Source of the DNA: Apiospora phragmitis
Taxonomy: Eukaryota; Ascomycota; Sordariomycetes; Amphisphaeriales; Apiosporaceae
Length of the DNA stretch: 64,000 nucleotides
Assembly: GCA_038363925.1 (NCBI GenBank)
Contig: JAQQWL010000011.1
Span: 3,720,001-3,784,000, forward strand
Reading direction: 5' to 3'
The notes beneath the pieces are model-generated. The model saw only the letters and a program-made list of their open reading frames with translations, did no database searches and was not told the origin of the DNA. Both the position numbers and the translations under genes were made by a program. Positions within the stretch are counted from its first letter, which is position 1. Each line of letters begins with the position of its first letter. Positions 59,158 to 64,000 of this stretch are shown here, piece by piece.

Positions 59158-61329
59158 TTTGATAGATTGGAGAAGTAAGGAGAAACCCGAAAAGATAGAT
59201 TGAAGAAGTGTAATGTGTTAATAATAATAAAAATGCAATGAAGGAGCACCTGGCTCGGAGAATGGAAAAGACAGGAAAGTTGAAGGCGATGAACTAATTA
59301 CACTGATGGTTGACGATGATTATGAAGAGAATATTGGTCTTTTCCTGGGACGGGCGTTGCCGTCTTATAGATCTCAACCCGGCTGACAGGTCTTGGCTGT
59401 ACCTCAGTCAACTCTACCCCTTGAAGTTTGCCCGGTCGTGTGGTAGCCATAATTTGGTAGGTCCCCCAACGCCGAGAAGGCCCGGGGCTGTGCGACTGTT
59501 CTGGAGTGAAAGCAACCTTATTGGATCTCGAATACATCAGGTGAATCACGAAGTCCAGTCTCACCCGAGAGGAGGGAGAGGTGGCGGCGAGGAGGGCTCG
59601 AGACTAAGGTACAATCTTGGGTTTCAGCTCAATGCTGGCGATGACAATGGAGATTTGAGATAGAAAGAAGATACATTCTTTGGTACCCAATCTGGACATG
59701 TGTGTCCAATGAAAGTCGTGTTTCTTCCTCGCTCGAGGAGGCAACAATGTTTGTAGTGGATGGGTCATGGATCTCGTACGCCCCTATTCTGGAAACTGTT
59801 GCATCCGAGAGAGGAAGGTGTGGTCTGAAGGAAACAATAGACTCTGTACTGCGCATCAAGGCTAAGTTTAACTCTTGCATGAAGTAGAAAGCCAGTTTCC
59901 GCTCGGGCAATTTATCCTATTTAACGTGTACCTACACATTCTCTGCTGTCTGATCTTGGAATCCACTACATGGCTGGGGAGGTTAAACATATCAATGCAG
60001 TAACAAGTTCATCCATTCATTGCACGTCTGGCCACATGTTCACGAAACGAAACAATAAGCTTGAAACTGTTGGCAAACATCTGACACGTTCTTCTTCCGC
60101 TGCTCGTCTTGATGGTGTACGAATGGGATGTTGAAGTCCACTGACCGAGGACAGTTGCTGATCCGTGCCTGCAGGTGAGTGAGCCATGGTCATTGTTGAT
60201 GTAGGTGGATGTCTTTTGGAATTCATGATTTGGTGTATGACGGCGAACGATCCATCACACCATAACTACTACCTCGTCAACCCAATTAGGTGAAGAAGTC
60301 CTAGGCTCGGTCCAGCTGGCGAGCTCGTGGGGGAAGGTATGACCAGCCCGACGCATCGAAGACCTAGCTTTCTCTGTGAAACGTTTTCCAGTACAAGGCA
60401 GTTTAGTATGGAAAAGGAGGAAAAGGAATCGAACATATGCATACGGACTGGCCAGCTAGTCATCTTAGATGTGCCAGGAATAGCAACCGAATGCGAGTCG
60501 TCTGTGGCTGAGATCATATTTGATATAACTTTGTTTCCATCTGAACTCCTGTATGTCAGCCGTCGACGTTGGATGTTTATATAGTATGTTGCCCCAAACA
60601 CTTAGCGGCCGCACTAATAAAGGGGCCCTTGAACCTTCTGCATGGATAACACTCGTATTGGCTGTGTATCGTCTAAAGCTGGGCTGAGACCAGTGACAAC
60701 TCCTTAGCTCTCTTGGTTCGGGAACTTAGTTCTGTTGAGAGTATATACAACGGTGACCATACCGAATCCTTAATAAGGGTGAGTGCCCCTTGGTGGCTTA
60801 TGCAAAGGCAGACTTGAACTTTGGCCCACTGCCTCCCGTACCATGTTGCGCCACATCCGAAAGATGTAGCAAATCTGAGTGCCGATCGTCTATCATGGTG
60901 GAACGATACACAATGATGTGACGAAGCTCTATTCCCCATCTCGAATCAGACATGCGACCGAAACATGAGGGGACACTTTCCTTATGATCAGGAACTCGGC
61001 AGCTTATTATCCGTATGTATAAGTTGGCGCCAGCCCGTACACGTCATTTGTCAACAGCAATGAAATCGATACAATGTCGACCGTAATGCAAATCGCCCTC
61101 GAAATATTCACAGTGCTCTGGTCCTAAGCATGAAACTAAGCATGAGAAACTCCCAGATGAAGTGGCTAGGGTTCGAATTACCCCCAATTGCGGCCAACAT
61201 CACCTGTGCTATCAAGAAATAATACTCTGGACGAACACTTGAAACACAAGATCCACACGATTAATCGACGACATCTTCAGAGACTGACACGCTGTACTCT
61301 CCCACACGAAATTATCGTTAACATCGCTT
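59158..61329. other. Long gene-poor region
   Basis: About 2.2 kb with only short open frames and no domain matches that I recognise. Promoter of the GEgh16-like gene at its left end; otherwise nothing seen. Confidence 0.45.
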
Positions 61330-61760
61330 GATCCTTCTTGTTGTACCATGACCCTGTCGCCTCTATACGCTTGGCCGCCTTCTTCATGTCCTTCATATAC
61401 ATCCTGGACGGTAGAGTCCTCAACGCCCTAGGAGGGTACGATCAGACCAAGGCCTTGCCGGCGACGGTGGTGTGGTAGAAGGCATTGCTCCAGGGCCCCG
61501 GACGGGGCAGGCCGTACTCCCTCTGCAGTCGCTCGGGCAGCCAGTGGGTGGATGGTCAGCAGCCTCCCCAACGGGATGTTGGGTTCCCAAGTACAAGGGG
61601 ATCTTCCGGGGCCAGAGCAGGTCCCGGCAGAGGCTCCAGGCCGAGTCCGTGACGACGAGATTCTCGAAACTGCCTGAACTCCTCCAGCGTCGCGGGCCAC
61701 AGCTCGGGCGACATCCGCAGCGACGTGCCGTACAGGGGTGCGGAAACCAGGACGACCAGT
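61330..61760 (-). pseudogene. Relic of MpaB/DUF2236-type ER-bound oxygenase
   Basis: Minus-strand fragments in three frames line up in the order of the MpaB/DUF2236 family: LVSAPLYGTSLRMSPELWPATLEEF (about 61680-61755), then in a second frame LVVTDSAWSLCRDLLWPRKIP, then RLQREYGLPRPGPWSNAFYHTTV, and after a stop YPPRALRTLPSRMYMKDMKKAAKRIEATGSWYNKKD near 61345-61435. The repeated frame changes and the stop show it is not functional. The N-terminal catalytic histidine region is not found. Family members are heme-containing oxygenases, as in mycophenolic acid synthesis. Confidence 0.5.
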
Positions 61761-62075
61761 CAGTCAGACTGGGTAAGGGAGATGAATTGCCTAGACCGAG
61801 GCTTCTTTGGTGTTGGTGGTCCTTCATAATGAGTGTGCACCCGACCATGGGGTGCCTGATGTTGACGCCAACTTACACAGCCCGAAAATCAGCTCGAAAA
61901 GCTTATTTACTGGCCCACTGTCCATCGCCATGTTGATGAGGTCCACAAGGCGAACACTCGCAGTACAACGCCATTCACTATTACATTCAAGACTGGATCA
62001 ATCTCAATGAATGTAGCTTCGATTGACTAGGTTACCTATCTTTGAACTCCGGCTGTCAAGGTGTTGTTACAAGTC
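61761..62075. other. Short non-coding stretch
   Basis: It lies between the oxygenase relic and the GST stop. It may contain further decayed N-terminal sequence of the relic, but I cannot align it. Confidence 0.35.
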
Positions 62076-62889
62076 TCAAGGCTTTGGTGCCTCTGAAATC
62101 CTCTTGTATGCCTTGACAACCTCTGGGAGTCCTGCCATTTTGGAGAACCACGTTGCAATATTGGGATAGGGGTCGAGACTGATCCCGGCAAACTAAGACA
62201 TTCTTGGTAAGTACTTCGTTCTTGCAAATACATCGAATTGAAGGGCATACACCTTGTGCTGCCGAACCCAAGGCTCAAATTGGAGGTCGACGGCCGTAAC
62301 GCCGCCGGGGATGACACTCTCGGCGAGAGTCTTCTTGAGCTGCCCTTCGAGGACGCTGTAGCAACGCTCGGTCTGCTCGACGTATCGCTTCAACGCATCC
62401 TCATTCTTAGTTGGGTTGTAGTGCCTAAGAGAGTGATAAGTAACATGAGGAGGGTTTTATGGGTTTGAGGACAGACCGCCCCCAAACCCTATATCATTGG
62501 GGTGCCTACCTGTACCAATTCGTCTGGCCCGTCATGGGGCCCAGAGTAGTCAGGAGAAACATGTTCCACTTGTCAAAGTCGACCATGTCTTGCTCGCTGC
62601 TGCCCCGCGGTCCGAGCTTGTTGTCCTTGTCGTAGACGCGGAGCAGGTAGTTCATGCAGGCGCCGGACTCCCAGCTGACGACGCCCGTGTTGGGGTCTTC
62701 GAGGGCCGGCACCCGGCCGTTCTCATTGAGCTTGAGGAATGCGGCGCCCTTAACACCCTTCTCTGGGTCGTCGCCGAAGTCCCACATCTTGACCTCGTAC
62801 GGCACCCCCAGGAACTCGAGGGCCTCGGCGATCTTGATGGGGTTGGGCCCTGTGGCGTGGGCGTGCAGGATAAGTGGTTGGGGACTCAT
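62076..62889 (-). CDS. Glutathione S-transferase
   Basis: Cytosolic GST of fungal Ure2p/theta-like type, conjugating glutathione to electrophiles. Exons 62889-62510, 62424-62253 and 62192-62076 give 222 aa. The N-terminal thioredoxin-like domain has PLILHAHATGPNPIKIAEALEFLGVPYEV, LNENGRVPALEDPNTG with the cis-Pro (VPAL), and the glutathione-binding WESGACMNYLLR (Glu-Ser pair). The C-terminal helical domain follows, with RYVEQTERCYSVLEGQL, a VTAVDLQFEPWVRQHK helix, and DPYPNIATWFSKMAGLPEVVKAY. All introns are GT-AG and in frame, so it looks functional, in contrast with its neighbours. The substrate is unknown. Confidence 0.9.
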
Positions 62890-63988
62890 TTTGCTATGGA
62901 TGCGTGTCTTGGTTTAACAATATTGGATGCTTGCAATGAAACAAAGATGAGAGAAGGATAAGTGAGTTGTAGATGTTGGATATCTGTAATATTTCCTGTC
63001 GACTTCATCCGACTTCCTCACGTCATGGTGGAGACGACTGAGCTGTACTCCAAATCCATTACATACTTCCTCTATATTATGCGGGGAAGGTAAATTTAGT
63101 GATGAGGTTCATCGCTGGAAGACGAAGTTGAATATTCCATCAGAGTACCATATGCCGCCGGGCTGGGTCGCAGACAGTGGTGTGCTGCAATTGAAAGCAA
63201 GAGGCAGGGCACGTTTTCTGAGATGTGATCGCAAATTGCATCTTGCATACTGCACTGCAGCTGGACTTTTACATACCTCGGCCAAGCTGAAAGATACCAG
63301 ACTTTTTACCGTCCAACATGTGAATGAGAATGAAAGTGGAAATGGTCAAATTGCCAACCCGAAATAATACTTACTTAGTTTTTTAAGAACAGACCTTCTA
63401 TAGGGTAGCCTTGGCTGCCAGAGTGTCGTCAAATAGCTTTGGTGGTGAGGACTCGCTTCACAAGTGTTACTACCTCACGATTCAGAAGTCACAACCGGTA
63501 CCAACAACACAATTGTGTGATTGAGCCATCCAAACATTGTCGTTGTCGTTGTCATCTTTCAAAACATCAACCAACTCATCTTTATCTGATACTGGTGAGA
63601 AGATTGAAGTTCAAACTGTCGTGTCGTTTCTTTCGATTGTTACTTTACATAACCACATCCTAGCAGCAGCACCAGCCATATGAGGCTGCCGCCTAGCAAC
63701 CCGGAGAGCGTCTTAAGGTTCCCATGAAGTTTTAAAGGGAAGGACGCGCCAAGCTACGTGCTGGTCTCCACTCTTTTCGCGTTGCAGCACCGGCTCCTGC
63801 CTGCACCTTTCGAAGAACGCCTCGTTACCTGAAAGGGAGCTATCGAGCCAATTCCTCTCCCATATCTTTTTTCGACAGGGAGGCATTTCGTCCTACAGCC
63901 TTTCCCTTCTGTCATCCAACATCAACTCCTCCGCCGTCGCACATCGTAATCTCGAATTTGCGCGATTATCGTCGCGTCATTCTCCAAG
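62890..63988. other. Divergent intergenic region
   Basis: No supported gene. The last 200 bp before 63989 become pyrimidine-rich (for example TCTTTTTTCGACAGG), as expected for a promoter and 5' leader of the gene at the right edge. Confidence 0.5.
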
Positions 63989-64000
63989 ATGGCTGATAAC
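63989..64000 (+). CDS. Start of a gene running off the right edge
   Basis: ATG GCT GAT AAC (Met-Ala-Asp-Asn) in a good fungal start context (CCAAGATGGC), after a CT-rich leader. Only four codons are visible, so the product cannot be named. Confidence 0.4.

Noticed and set aside
60269..60601. Two overlapping open frames of about 100 aa on opposite strands
   Set aside because: No domain on either strand and no coding bias.

Overview
The window is nuclear DNA of a filamentous ascomycete. The genes have short introns (about 50-140 bp) with fungal GTAAGT-like donors and CTAAC/TACTAAC branch points. The protein families are those of Pezizomycotina, most likely Sordariomycetes: a GEgh16/MAS3-type secreted protein, DUF6536 membrane proteins, a Mug190-like SMP/C2 protein and an SLN1-type hybrid histidine kinase. 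One 9.5 kb block carries heavy repeat-induced point mutation (RIP). I cannot name the species.

Left part (1-40.9 kb), mostly conserved single-copy genes: 3' part of an OB-fold protein; INO1 (inositol-3-phosphate synthase, minus); a 4-coumarate-CoA-ligase-like acyl-CoA synthetase with a peroxisomal -AKL end; a 1353-aa SMP/C2 membrane-contact-type protein; an SLN1-like hybrid histidine kinase; MAF1 (Pol III repressor); AP-1 sigma subunit; glutamate-cysteine ligase modifier subunit; BUD32 (KEOPS kinase); a short LYS2-like adenylation-thiolation-reductase enzyme; a damaged M35-like secreted protein; a tandem pair of paralogs of unknown function; an N-terminally anchored hypothetical protein; and an AhpD/carboxymuconolactone-decarboxylase-like protein.

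Middle (41.02-50.52 kb): a nested transposon. A Fot1/pogo-type DNA transposon, with perfect 20-bp terminal inverted repeats and flanking TA, was split by a 7.66 kb chromodomain-containing Gypsy LTR retrotransposon. Its LTRs are flanked by a perfect CCGTT duplication. Nearly the whole block is RIP-mutated: very AT-rich, TpA-rich, almost no CpA/TpG. The low-GC edges coincide with the TIRs.

Right part (50.5-64 kb) looks like accessory DNA with decaying genes: a DUF6536 pseudogene with an in-frame stop, a large multi-pass membrane protein with a one-base frameshift near its end, a GEgh16-like gene with a one-base frameshift, a relic of an MpaB/DUF2236 oxygenase, an intact glutathione S-transferase, and the first codons of a gene running off the right end.

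The most unusual points are an intron with AT-AC ends but U2-like signals in the LYS2-like gene, the precisely resolvable transposon nest, the uncharacterised tandem paralog pair, an M35-like gene that has lost its catalytic zinc-helix segment, and an 18-bp-TIR element of about 250 bp.
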